Origin: Pseudomonadota bacterium
Lineage (GTDB): Bacteria; Pseudomonadota; Alphaproteobacteria; Acetobacterales; Acetobacteraceae
Reading direction: 5' to 3'
NCBI GenBank assembly: GCA_021849425.1
Contig: JAJZSY010000014.1
Span: 1 to 64,000 of the forward strand
DNA: 64,000 nt
This document shows positions 47,530 to 55,060 of the stretch, piece by piece. A program made the position numbers and the translations under genes. Numbering within the stretch: position 1 is the stretch's first letter; each line of letters opens with the position of its first letter. Below the pieces are notes generated by a model, which was not told the DNA's origin, ran no database searches, and worked only from the letters and a program-made list of their open reading frames with translations.

Positions 47530-48200
47530 TGCGCGTGCCGGGCGACAGCGAGCAGGAAAGCCGCCGCGCCCTGATCGCCGCCTGCCGGCAGATGAACGCG
47601 CTCGGCATCAACCAGGGCAATGCGGGCAATATCAGCGTCCGCCATGGCGGCAAGATGCTGATCTCGCCCTCGGCCACGCCCTATCACCTGATCGAGCCGG
47701 ACATGGTCGCCGCCATGCCCATCGCGGGCGAATACGGCGCCTGGCAGGGCACGCGGAAACCCTCGACCGAATGGCGCTTCCATCTCGACATCATGCGCGC
47801 CCGGCCCGAGGTCAACGCGATCGTTCACAGCCATCCCACCTTCGCCACCACGCTGGCCATCGCCCGGCGCAACATCGAGGCCTGTCATTACATGATCGCG
47901 GCCTTCGGCGGGGCCGATGTGCGGTGCGCGCCCTATGCCACCTTCGGCACGAAGGAGCTTTCGGATCATGCGCTGACGGCGCTGGAGGGACGAATGGGCT
48001 GCCTGCTCGCCAATCACGGCATGATCGTGTTGGGCGAAACCCTCGACAAGGCGATGTGGCGGGCGGTCGAGCTCGAAACCATCGCCAGGCAATATTATCA
48101 CGCGCTGCTGCTCGGCAATCCGCATATTCTCAGCGCCGCCGAGATCGACGCGGCCATAGCCCAGTTCGTCGGCTATGGCCTGCATGACGACGCCGGATGA
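47529..48200 (+). CDS. Class II aldolase/adducin family protein
   Basis: A 223-residue protein. Fold signatures are 'NALGINQGNAGNISVRHGGK' at about 20-39, 'AIVHSHPTFATTLAIARRN' (Zn-binding His pair) and 'CLLANHGMIVLGETLDKAMW' (third His). The catalytic Glu is likely in 'STEWRFHLDIM'. This set fits L-fuculose- or ribulose-phosphate aldolases and epimerases; the substrate is unclear. It overlaps the DedA stop by three bases. Confidence 0.85.
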   Translation: MRVPGDSEQESRRALIAACRQMNALGINQGNAGNISVRHGGKMLISPSATPYHLIEPDMVAAMPIAGEYGAWQGTRKPSTEWRFHLDIMRARPEVNAIVHSHPTFATTLAIARRNIEACHYMIAAFGGADVRCAPYATFGTKELSDHALTALEGRMGCLLANHGMIVLGETLDKAMWRAVELETIARQYYHALLLGNPHILSAAEIDAAIAQFVGYGLHDDAG

Positions 48201-48253
48201 AATAATCATCCCCGCCATGGCGGATGAGCGTCGTCACCGCCCGGCGCGAAGGA

Positions 48254-48877
48254 TCACCGCGCCGAGGGCAGACGCCAGCCGCGATAGATCGCCATCATCC
48301 GCAGGAACACGCAGAGCGCGAGCCCGCTCCAGGCGGCGAGCGGCTGGGAGATGCCGAGAGCAGCGCCGGACACCACCGCCAGCGCGCCCGCCAGGGCGGC
48401 AACGGCGTAGATATCGGCGTGCAGCACGGTCGGCACCCGCATGGTCAGCACGTCGCGCACCATGCCGCCGCCGATCGCGCTGACCATGCCGAGAATCGCC
48501 GCCATCGGCCAGTTGATCCCATAGTCCAGCGCCTTCCTGGTTCCCGCCACCGCGAACATGCCAAGCCCGATCGCGTCGAAAAACATCACAGGATGAGACA
48601 GCCGCGCGAAGACCCGGAAAAAGCTGAAGACGAACAGGCCGCCTGCCAGCGCGATGGCCAGGTTGTGCCAGCTCGCGACCGATTCCGGCGGCACCGCGCC
48701 GATCATCACGTCGCGCAGGATGCCGCCAGACACCGCGGTGACATAGGCGAGCACCAGCACGCCGAACAGGTCCATCCGCTCCTGCACGCCGCGCGCGGCC
48801 CCGCTCATCGCGAAGACCAGCGTGCCGGTCATGTCGAGCCCGGCAACCAGCGGATGCACGATTCCGGCGGGATTCAT
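48254..48877 (-). CDS. TRIC/YicG-type (UPF0126) membrane protein
   Basis: A 207-residue protein from ATG 48877. Two repeats of three helices each hold glycine-rich motifs: 'VTAVSGGILRDVMIGAVPPE' and 'VSAIGGGMVRDVLTMRVPTV'. Such bacterial trimeric channels conduct potassium; the specific role here is unknown. It is transcribed in the same direction as the iclR gene just upstream (83 bases apart). Confidence 0.85.
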   Translation of the reverse strand: MNPAGIVHPLVAGLDMTGTLVFAMSGAARGVQERMDLFGVLVLAYVTAVSGGILRDVMIGAVPPESVASWHNLAIALAGGLFVFSFFRVFARLSHPVMFFDAIGLGMFAVAGTRKALDYGINWPMAAILGMVSAIGGGMVRDVLTMRVPTVLHADIYAVAALAGALAVVSGAALGISQPLAAWSGLALCVFLRMMAIYRGWRLPSAR

Positions 48878-48960
48878 GCGCGAAATCCCGTCATTGGGGC
48901 AGGCATGGGGAACGGGGGAGAGATCACGGGCGACACCGGCAAGGAAGAGGCGCCGCCGAT

Positions 48961-49764
48961 CTAGCCGGTTTCGCCGGTGGATGCCACAGGCACGCCGGCG
49001 GCCGGAAACAGCACCGCCCCGACACTGGCCGCGAGTTGGCCCAGATCGTCGCCGAGCCGTTCCAGAGCCGCGCCATCCTGCTGGCCCGCGAGCCCGATGC
49101 CGCTCAGCGCAAGACGCGGACGCCCCGCGCGATCGACGATGGCGGCACCGACCGCGTGCAGGCAGGAATAGGCGTTGCCGGCATCGATCGCCCAGCCGCG
49201 CGCACGGGCCAGGGCGACCTCGCGGCAATATTGCGCGAAGTCGGGCGGCGATTGCCAGCGCAGCAGGGCGAAGCGCTGTTCCAGTTCGGTCAGGGGCAGG
49301 TCGAGCGCCGCGGCCACGCAGCGCCCCGCGGCACCGAGCAGTGCCGGAAGCCGCAGCCCGGGGGCGATATCCACCCGCACCGTGACGCCGCCATGCGCAC
49401 GGTCCGCCGCCACGAGATGTCCATCCTCGGTCACCCGCCAGAGCACGAGTGGAACGCCGTGGTCCCGTGCGAGGCGTTCGAGATCCGGCCGGATCGCCTC
49501 GGCGAGCCCGAGCCCGACGAAACCGGCGGCGATTTCCGCGATCCCGAGGCCGGGCGCATAGGTCTTGGTAACCGCATCGAACGCGACAAACCGCAATCGT
49601 GCGAGGGTCCGCAGGATCGCGAAGCAACTGCTCGGGCTGATCCCGGTGTCCCGCGCAATCGCCGCGACGCCGCGCGGCGTCGCTGTGGCCGACAGGTAGC
49701 GCAGGATGCGGACCGCATGAACCACGGCGCCCACGTCCCGCGCCTCACGCTCAGCGATCGACAT
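48961..49764 (-). CDS. IclR family transcriptional regulator
   Basis: A 267-residue protein. The N-terminal winged HTH (about 12-75, 'AVRILRYLSATATPRGVAAI') is followed by an effector-binding domain of the IclR type ('LERLARDHGVPLVLWRVTED', then 'GAAGRCVAAALDLPLTELEQ'). It is divergent from the MaoC/SDR pair, so it probably controls that pair, with an acyl or related metabolite as effector. The palindrome at 49807 lies between the starts. Confidence 0.9.
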   Translation of the reverse strand: MSIAEREARDVGAVVHAVRILRYLSATATPRGVAAIARDTGISPSSCFAILRTLARLRFVAFDAVTKTYAPGLGIAEIAAGFVGLGLAEAIRPDLERLARDHGVPLVLWRVTEDGHLVAADRAHGGVTVRVDIAPGLRLPALLGAAGRCVAAALDLPLTELEQRFALLRWQSPPDFAQYCREVALARARGWAIDAGNAYSCLHAVGAAIVDRAGRPRLALSGIGLAGQQDGAALERLGDDLGQLAASVGAVLFPAAGVPVASTGETG

Positions 49765-49806
49765 TCGCCATAGTGATTGTCATTCCGGACTCCGAATGCT
49801 ATTTCG

Positions 49807-49822
49807 CTTTGCTAACGCAAAG
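49807..49822. promoter_or_regulatory. Probable IclR operator, CTTTGC-TAAC-GCAAAG
   Basis: A perfect 6-bp inverted repeat in the AT-richer divergent region, 42 bases upstream of the iclR start and about 120 upstream of the hydratase start. A weaker symmetrical site (ATTCCGGACTCCGAAT) is at 49782-49797. IclR proteins bind such short dyads; the link is by position. Confidence 0.5.
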
Positions 49823-49943
49823 TAATTGATAACAGATGAATGCCGGGGGCAGACTCGCGTCGTTGCCATATATGGTGCCCGCGAGGCGCGCGGCGGGAGA
49901 TTAGCCCGGATCTGGCGGCCTGCTGCAGACTTCAGGAGGATTT

Positions 49944-50813
49944 GTGACGATCGATCCCGAAATTCTGCTGAATTTCCCGATCCCTGAAATTCGCCAGCGC
50001 ATCACCGGCCGCGAGGCGGCGTTCTATGCGCTCTCGGTCGGGATGGGGCAGGACCCGACCGATCCGCGCCAGCTCGCCTATGCCGATCCGCATCGCGGGC
50101 CGCATGTTCTGCCATGGATGGCGCTGGTGCTCGGGCATCCGGGCTTCTGGCTGGCCGATCCACGCACGGGTGTCGATGCCGTTCGCCTCGTCCATGGCGA
50201 ACAGGCGCTCGAACAGCACCAACCTCTACCCGCTGAGGGCGAGATCATCGGGCGCACCCGGGTCACCCGACTGGTGGACAAGGGCAAGGGCCGCGGCGCG
50301 CTGCTGTTTTCCGAAAAACAGCTCCGCGATGCCGGCACCGGCGCCCTCTATGCCACCACGCGCAGCACCACGTTCCTGCGCGCTGACGGCGGTTTCGGTG
50401 GCGACCCCGGGCCGGTGCCGCCGCCACCGCCGCCGCCCTCAGGTGCGCCGGATGCGGTGGTCGACCTGCCGACTCGGCCGGAACAGGCGCTGTTCTACCG
50501 CCTCAACGGCGATGACAACCCGCTGCATGCCGACCCCGAGATGGCCGCCGCCGCCGGCTTCGAACGGCCGATCCTGCACGGGCTCTGCACGCTCGGCGTG
50601 GTCGCGCACGCCCTGCTCCGCGTTCTGGGCGATTACGACGAAACAAGATTTCGCGGGCTGTCGCTCCGTTTCACCGCCCCGGTCCTGCCGGGCGAGACGA
50701 TCCGCACCGAAATCTGGCGCGACGGCGCCTTCCGCGCCCGGGTGGCGGAGCGCGATCTGGTCGTGGTCGATCATGGCCGAGCCCGCTTCGCGGCGCCGGG
50801 GGCGGCGGCATGA
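49944..50813 (+). CDS. MaoC-like enoyl-CoA hydratase
   Basis: A 289-residue protein with two hot-dog domains, GTG start preceded by AGGAGGA. The C-terminal half has the hydratase-2 motif 'YRLNGDDNPLHADPEMAAAA' with 'GFERPILHGLCTLG' (catalytic Asp/His). A proline-rich linker (about 151-160) separates the halves. It hydrates trans-2-enoyl-CoA to (R)-3-hydroxyacyl-CoA. The SDR following it would oxidise this product. Confidence 0.85.
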   Translation: MTIDPEILLNFPIPEIRQRITGREAAFYALSVGMGQDPTDPRQLAYADPHRGPHVLPWMALVLGHPGFWLADPRTGVDAVRLVHGEQALEQHQPLPAEGEIIGRTRVTRLVDKGKGRGALLFSEKQLRDAGTGALYATTRSTTFLRADGGFGGDPGPVPPPPPPPSGAPDAVVDLPTRPEQALFYRLNGDDNPLHADPEMAAAAGFERPILHGLCTLGVVAHALLRVLGDYDETRFRGLSLRFTAPVLPGETIRTEIWRDGAFRARVAERDLVVVDHGRARFAAPGAAA

Positions 50814-50850
50814 TCCGGCTTGCCTGCCCGCGACGCGCTGGCGGCGGCCG

Positions 50851-51780
50851 ATGAGCCAGGGCCCGCCGATGCTCGATGGCAAGGTGGCCATCGTGACCGG
50901 GGCGGGCAGCGGCATCGGCCGCGCCGTCGCCGCCGGCATGGCCGCCGCCGGCGCTGCGGTGGTGATCGTGGATATCGGCGTTTCGGTCGGCGGCGAGGGT
51001 GGCTCGCCGATTCCCGCCGAGCAGACGCGGATGATCATCGAGGCTGGCGGCGGCCGCGCCGTGGTTTGCGGCGAAACCGTCAGCCGCTGGGATTCCGCCT
51101 GCCGCATCGTCGAGACCGCTCTGGACGCCTTCGGGCGGATCGACATCGTCGTGAACAATGCCGGCATCCTGCGCAACGCCGCCTTTCACGAAATGATGCC
51201 GGAAGACTGGCTATCGGTCATCGGCGTGCATCTCAACGGCAGTTTCTTCGTCAGCCGCGCCGCCGCCGCGCAGTTCCGCCGCCAGCAATCCGGTGTTTTC
51301 GTGCACATGACCGGCGCATCCGCCCTGATCGGCGGCGAGGCACAGGCGAACTACGCCGCGGCCAAGCTCGGCATCGTCGGCCTGTCGCGCTCGATCGCGA
51401 TCGACATGCGGCGCTACAATGTCCGCTCGAACTGCGTCGCCCCCTGCGCCTGGACGCGGATGACCGGCACGCCCCGGCCCGGCGCGGACGAGGGAGCGGA
51501 ACAGATCCGGGTCTCCCGGCTGCAGCAGATCGACCCCAACCATAACGTGCCCCTCGTGGTCTTTCTGGCCTCGGCGGCTTCAGGTGACGTCACGGGTCAG
51601 ATTTTCGCGATCCGTCGTAACGAGATTTTCGTGATGGACCAGAGCCGCCCCGCCCGTTCGGTGCAGCGCAACGGCGGCTGGACGCCGGAGCTGATCCGAG
51701 ATCATGCCTTCCCCGCCTTGCGCGGGGCGCTGACGCCGCTCGATCTCAGCGGCGACGTGTTCTGCTGGGACCCGGTCTGA
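50851..51780 (+). CDS. SDR family dehydrogenase (MFE-2 dehydrogenase-like)
   Basis: A 309-residue protein. NAD fold 'KVAIVTGAGSGIGRAVAAGM' near residue 11, 'VVNNAGILRNAAFHEMMPED', and catalytic 'YAAAKLGIVGLSRSIAIDMR' (YxxxK). The MaoC hydratase plus this SDR mirrors the two catalytic parts of peroxisomal multifunctional enzyme type 2, here as separate genes. It starts 38 bases after the hydratase stop. A C-terminal 60-residue tail extends the usual SDR. Confidence 0.88.
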   Translation: MSQGPPMLDGKVAIVTGAGSGIGRAVAAGMAAAGAAVVIVDIGVSVGGEGGSPIPAEQTRMIIEAGGGRAVVCGETVSRWDSACRIVETALDAFGRIDIVVNNAGILRNAAFHEMMPEDWLSVIGVHLNGSFFVSRAAAAQFRRQQSGVFVHMTGASALIGGEAQANYAAAKLGIVGLSRSIAIDMRRYNVRSNCVAPCAWTRMTGTPRPGADEGAEQIRVSRLQQIDPNHNVPLVVFLASAASGDVTGQIFAIRRNEIFVMDQSRPARSVQRNGGWTPELIRDHAFPALRGALTPLDLSGDVFCWDPV

Positions 51781-51786
51781 GCTACC

Positions 51787-52101
51787 CTACCGGCTGTTGA
51801 CAGTCACCGTCACCAGGCCGGACGGCAGTCCCGCATCGCCGGGCCGCGCCACGAGTTCGTCCCATAGCGTGACCCGCCCGCGATCCGGCAACCGGATCGC
51901 GATCGCCGGCGCTGCGAACCCCTCGCCGGTGGCCCGGGCAAGCGCCGCATCCGGCAGGGCGATGAGGCGCAATCCGGCCAGCTTTCCGTCCGGCGCCGCG
52001 GGCGCGGCGGCGCGTGCGGCGCCGGGCTGCCACAGCGTTGCCGCGAGGCCGGCCAGCAGCGCCGCGGTGCGGATCAGGCTAACGCATCCGGCGGTTCGCA
52101 T
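51787..52101 (-). CDS. Small exported protein of unknown function (end of Fap-like locus)
   Basis: A 104-residue protein. Signal-like N-terminus (about 1-32, 'SLIRTAALLAGLAATLWQPG') followed by a short beta-like region ('LIALPDAALARATGEGF'). No family recognised. It overlaps the 52079 gene by 23 bases and so belongs to the same transcription unit. It may be an accessory surface or periplasmic factor. Confidence 0.6.
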   Translation of the reverse strand: MRTAGCVSLIRTAALLAGLAATLWQPGAARAAAPAAPDGKLAGLRLIALPDAALARATGEGFAAPAIAIRLPDRGRVTLWDELVARPGDAGLPSGLVTVTVNSR

Positions 52102-52708
52102 CGGTCATCGCCTGTGAAATCATCATCGCGTGCGCCTGGGTGGACAGCAGCGCCGGCATGCCGGTGGTGCCGACATCCACCGCGATCTGGTTCTGGATCA
52201 GCGTATTGCTCGCGGTATTGGCGATCACCGTCGCCAGCCCGCCGGAGGTCAGGCTCGTCGCCACGCTTGCCCCGCCGTAGTGGGCGACCCCGGCGAGCAG
52301 TGCCGGCCCGGCCGGCGATGGCGTTGTCACCGTCACCGGCCGAGGCTGCGCCGTCAACGACGATGTCGCGGGTGCGGCGCTGGCGATGACGCTGGCCGGC
52401 TGCGGCCCGCCCGCGCCGCCGAAGGTGAGCTGGATCTGCGGCACGGCGATGGCCGCGATCACCGTGCCGTTCACGCTGGTCACCTGCTGATAGGCAAAGT
52501 CCACCGTCAGCTGAGGCGTGACATCGAACCCGCCACGGATTCCGCCGAGCCGCGCATCGCTCAGTTGCGCATCGCTCAGCAGGGCGCCGAAATTGCCGGC
52601 CAGGGCCGGCGCCGCCGCGCTCGCGATGGCGGGGTTGCCTGCCAGCAGGGTGCAAAGCAGCCCGCCGCCGAGCAGCGCGCGAGGACTCGAGCAAAGTCGT
52701 CTCATCAT
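52079..52708 (-). CDS. Exported protein with RGGF motif and N-x-L-I-Q-N motif
   Basis: A 209-residue protein with signal peptide (about 1-32) and GGAG site upstream of ATG 52708. 'LSDAQLSDARLGGIRGGFD' at about 44-62 is a family motif seen next to C39 peptidases in other proteobacteria, and 'YQQVTSVNGTVIAAIAVPQI' follows. Near the C-terminus 'ANTASNTLIQNQIAVDV' resembles motifs in two neighbouring secreted proteins. It may be an accessory subunit of the Fap-like fibre system, though no known Fap name fits with certainty. Confidence 0.6.
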   Translation of the reverse strand: MMRRLCSSPRALLGGGLLCTLLAGNPAIASAAAPALAGNFGALLSDAQLSDARLGGIRGGFDVTPQLTVDFAYQQVTSVNGTVIAAIAVPQIQLTFGGAGGPQPASVIASAAPATSSLTAQPRPVTVTTPSPAGPALLAGVAHYGGASVATSLTSGGLATVIANTASNTLIQNQIAVDVGTTGMPALLSTQAHAMMISQAMTDANRRMR

Positions 52709-52760
52709 CTGGCTCCTTTCAAGATCCGTCCTGCGCGCCGGGCTTTCCGGGCAGGACGCC

Positions 52761-52797
52761 AGAGCAGTTTCCGATCCACCTGATCGGATGATGCTCT
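52761..52797 (+). repeat. Dispersed palindromic element, copy C
   Basis: AGAGCA and TGCTCT flank a core with TTCCGATCCACCTGATCGGA. It is the third copy of the element also at 27107 and 31881 and lies between the C39 and RGGF-motif genes, where two longer inverted repeats follow. Confidence 0.75.
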
Positions 52798-52913
52798 AGT
52801 GTCTTGTCCCTGAAATTCGTGGGGGAATTTCAGGAACAGGACACTGATTGATTGATTTTCCTAGTGTCCACTTTGAATCTGAAATCCGGAGGATTTCAGG
52901 TTCGGGACACTAG
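52798..52913. repeat. Two tandem long inverted repeats beginning AGTGTC
   Basis: First palindrome 52798-52845: left arm 52798-52818 (AGTGTCTTGTCCCTGAAATT), right arm 52825-52845, 19 of 21 paired. Second palindrome 52861-52913: left arm 52861-52887 starts CTAGTGTCC, right arm 52891-52913 ends GGACACTAG, with a central mismatch. Both end with GACACT. The second includes the stop codon of the C39 gene. They could be miniature mobile repeats, or terminators. Confidence 0.8.
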
Positions 52914-53656
52914 AACCGGTTCGCGATCGGGATTGTCACCTCCTGCAGCCGGGCGAGGCCGAGCGCGTAGCGCGCGATGTCGGTCGGGGCCGGCGGGCTG
53001 CCGCGCCACAGGTGCGGGTTCTCGAAGCTCCGCTGCGCCCGTGCCGCCTCGCTCATGATGAGGAAAAACACGCCGCTCCACTGCCGCCGGAACCGCGCCA
53101 CGCTCTCCGAGCGCAACCCGACCGCCGGGTCCGACAGCAGCACCCGCCCCGCCCCGATGCTGCGCAGCACGACGAAATGGCGATAGCCATGGTCGTTGAT
53201 CAGCACGATCGCCGGAACGTGCAGCCCGGCCAGCCGGGAGAGCGGCGCGTCGAACCCGCCGGAGGGAATGCCCTGCCGCGCCAGATAGGTCTTCATGTCG
53301 AGCAGGGAGAAGCCGTATCGCTCGATCGCCTGGCGGTTGCCGTGCCGGATCATGCTGAGAAAGACCTGCTTCTCCGTTACGTTGCGGTGATAGCTGTAGG
53401 TCAGCAGGGTGGCGAGCGCCGCCGAGCCGCAGGAGAAATCGTAGGCCTGGTGGATCGTCTGCGCGAACCGCATCGCCTGGAAACTCTCGACCGGCACGCG
53501 GACGCTGCCGGCCCCGAGGCTCAGCCCGTTGACCGGGATGCCGCCGCCGAGCGCCGGCCTGCCCGCGAGGCAGGCGATGCCGAACAACGCCAGCAGCGCG
53601 CGCCGCCACGGGATTCCGCCCGGATGCCGCCTCTCGTGCCTTTGTGTCCCGCTCAT
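52910..53656 (-). CDS. C39 family peptidase, FapD-like
   Basis: A 248-residue exported protease. After a signal segment (about 19-37) come 'AYDFSCGSAALATLLTYSYH' with the catalytic Cys and 'INDHGYRHFVVLRSIGAGRV' with the catalytic His, then 'DPAVGLRS' with Asp. C39 enzymes cut leader or pro-sequences; FapD is the C39 protease of the Pseudomonas Fap amyloid system. Here it lies among secreted, Asn-rich subunits and downstream of a FapF-like barrel. The stop is in an inverted repeat. Confidence 0.75.
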   Translation of the reverse strand: MSGTQRHERRHPGGIPWRRALLALFGIACLAGRPALGGGIPVNGLSLGAGSVRVPVESFQAMRFAQTIHQAYDFSCGSAALATLLTYSYHRNVTEKQVFLSMIRHGNRQAIERYGFSLLDMKTYLARQGIPSGGFDAPLSRLAGLHVPAIVLINDHGYRHFVVLRSIGAGRVLLSDPAVGLRSESVARFRRQWSGVFFLIMSEAARAQRSFENPHLWRGSPPAPTDIARYALGLARLQEVTIPIANRF

Positions 53657-53712
53657 CGTCGTCCTTTCCGCCGGTCGCGCCGTCCCGGTTGCCTGCGGCG
53701 GCGCGGCTGTCT

Positions 53713-54120
53713 TCAGTGCAGTGTCACGTTGATGGTCATCGAGTTCTGGATCAGCGCGTTGTTGCCGCTGTTCTGGAAGACCGTGGTGATTCCGGCATTG
53801 CCGTTGATCGCGTTGCTGGCGCTGACCGGGCCGGTCACGCTGCCGTGCCCCACGCTCGCGCCGCTGATGGTGCCGTTGGTATTGGCGTCCTGGATCACGA
53901 TTCCGCTGCCGCGTAGCCGGCCGAGTGCTGCGCCGTGCAGTTCGCTGCCCTGCAATGCGCGGCTCAGCGCCTGGTCCGGCGCGCCTGGGCCCGCCGTGCC
54001 GGCCCGTGCGGGCCCTGCCGCGCCGGCGATCAGGGCAATTGCCGCCATGGCCAGCGCATGCCCGATCCGGGAGCTGCGCCGGCGCGCCGTTCCGGCCGCC
54101 TGCTCATCAAGCCTGTCCAT
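53713..54120 (-). CDS. Small secreted Asn/Gly-rich protein, candidate fibre subunit
   Basis: A 135-residue protein from ATG 54120. Signal peptide about 20-40 ('GHALAMAAIALIAGAAGPAR'). The mature part has Asn/Gly/Ser-rich beta-forming repeats: 'TNGTISGASVGHGSVTGPVS', 'GNAGITTVFQNSGNNALIQN' and a hydrophobic end 'SMTINVTLH'. It shares the NxGxNALxQN motif with the 54216 and 52079 proteins. It would be secreted and assembled with the partner subunits, but no experimental name can be given. Confidence 0.6.
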   Translation of the reverse strand: MDRLDEQAAGTARRRSSRIGHALAMAAIALIAGAAGPARAGTAGPGAPDQALSRALQGSELHGAALGRLRGSGIVIQDANTNGTISGASVGHGSVTGPVSASNAINGNAGITTVFQNSGNNALIQNSMTINVTLH

Positions 54121-54215
54121 CGCCCTCTCTCCCGAAAGCCATGGCCCGGACGGGCCGGACCATGGCGGTTCCGTTCCGGACCGCGAGCGGTCCGATCTGC
54201 GTGATCGCCGGGCGA

Positions 54216-54821
54216 TCAGTGGAACACGGAGGTGCTGCTGCTGCCCGACACCACCGAGGACAGCGAGACGGTATTCTGCTGCAGCGCGTTCACGCCCGCA
54301 TTCACCTGCGCCGTCACGATGCCGGTGCCGTTCGCCACGTTGTTGAGCGAGGCGCCCATGGAGACCATCGGTCCCGATGCGCTCTTGGCCCCGCGACCCT
54401 TCTTCCAGTTCATGTTGTTCGGCCCGCTCGCGCTGAGGCCGGCGCCGCCATAGACCGTGCCGTTCGTCGTCGCGGTGGCGAGATGATAGTCGGAGATCGT
54501 CTTGTAGTCGTTGGCGAAGTTCGACAGCGACGCGCTGATCGCGAGGCTGTGGTTGTTCGCCGCGACACCGCCGGCCGCCGCCGCCGCCATGTTGGTCGTG
54601 TTGTTCGAGTTGGTGGTCGGCGTCGATGTCCAGGACTGCGACGTGCTGGTGCTCGACGAGGAGGCCGAGGAGCGGCCGGCGGCGCTGGCATTGGTGCCAG
54701 GGCCCTGCGAGCTTGCACTCGGGTGGCTGTTGGTCGTGGGCGGCGCGGGCGGCGTCGCATGGGCCACGGCAAGGCCAAGAACCAGGGCCGAGGCGCTCGA
54801 GAGAACAAGGGAAATCCGCAT
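54216..54821 (-). CDS. Secreted Ser/Thr/Asn-rich protein, candidate major fibre (amyloid-like) subunit
   Basis: A 201-residue protein. Signal peptide about 1-22 ('SALVLGLAVAHATPP'), then a Ser/Thr/Asn linker (25-85), then two imperfect repeats ('SLAISASLSNFAND' and 'GPMVSMGASLNNVANG') and the motif 'VNAGVNALQQNTVSLSS'. Asn/Gln/Gly/Ser bias and alternate hydrophobic residues fit beta-sheet amyloid subunits. AGGAG precedes ATG 54821. It is first after the sigma-54 promoter. The Fap likeness is inferred from context; strict FapC repeats are not visible. Confidence 0.55.
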   Translation of the reverse strand: MRISLVLSSASALVLGLAVAHATPPAPPTTNSHPSASSQGPGTNASAAGRSSASSSSTSTSQSWTSTPTTNSNNTTNMAAAAAGGVAANNHSLAISASLSNFANDYKTISDYHLATATTNGTVYGGAGLSASGPNNMNWKKGRGAKSASGPMVSMGASLNNVANGTGIVTAQVNAGVNALQQNTVSLSSVVSGSSSTSVFH

Positions 54822-54925
54822 GGGTCACTCCTGAGGTTCGGGTTGCGCGGGCCGGGTCGCATTGCGCCGCGGCTCTTGCAGGTCCGGGTCCGGCGGGCCG
54901 GTCCGCACCTGCATGGTCAATGTTA

Positions 54926-54941
54926 TGCAACCGCCGTGCCA
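54926..54941 (-). promoter_or_regulatory. Sigma-54 promoter, TGGCACG-N4-TTGCA
   Basis: On the minus strand the sequence is TGGCACGGCGGTTGCA, a perfect match to the -24/-12 consensus. It predicts a start near 54915 and a leader of about 95 bases to ATG 54821. The activator gene lies about 1.5 kb upstream, making local control very likely. Confidence 0.9.
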
Positions 54942-55060
54942 GTCCGGTTTTTGCGATCAAGATATTGATAGATATGGAATTTTCGACTTTCGCCGGAGGA
55001 GACTCGGCTGTTCCATGAAACGCTCCAGGAAACGCCGGACACCGATACATCTCCGCCGCC

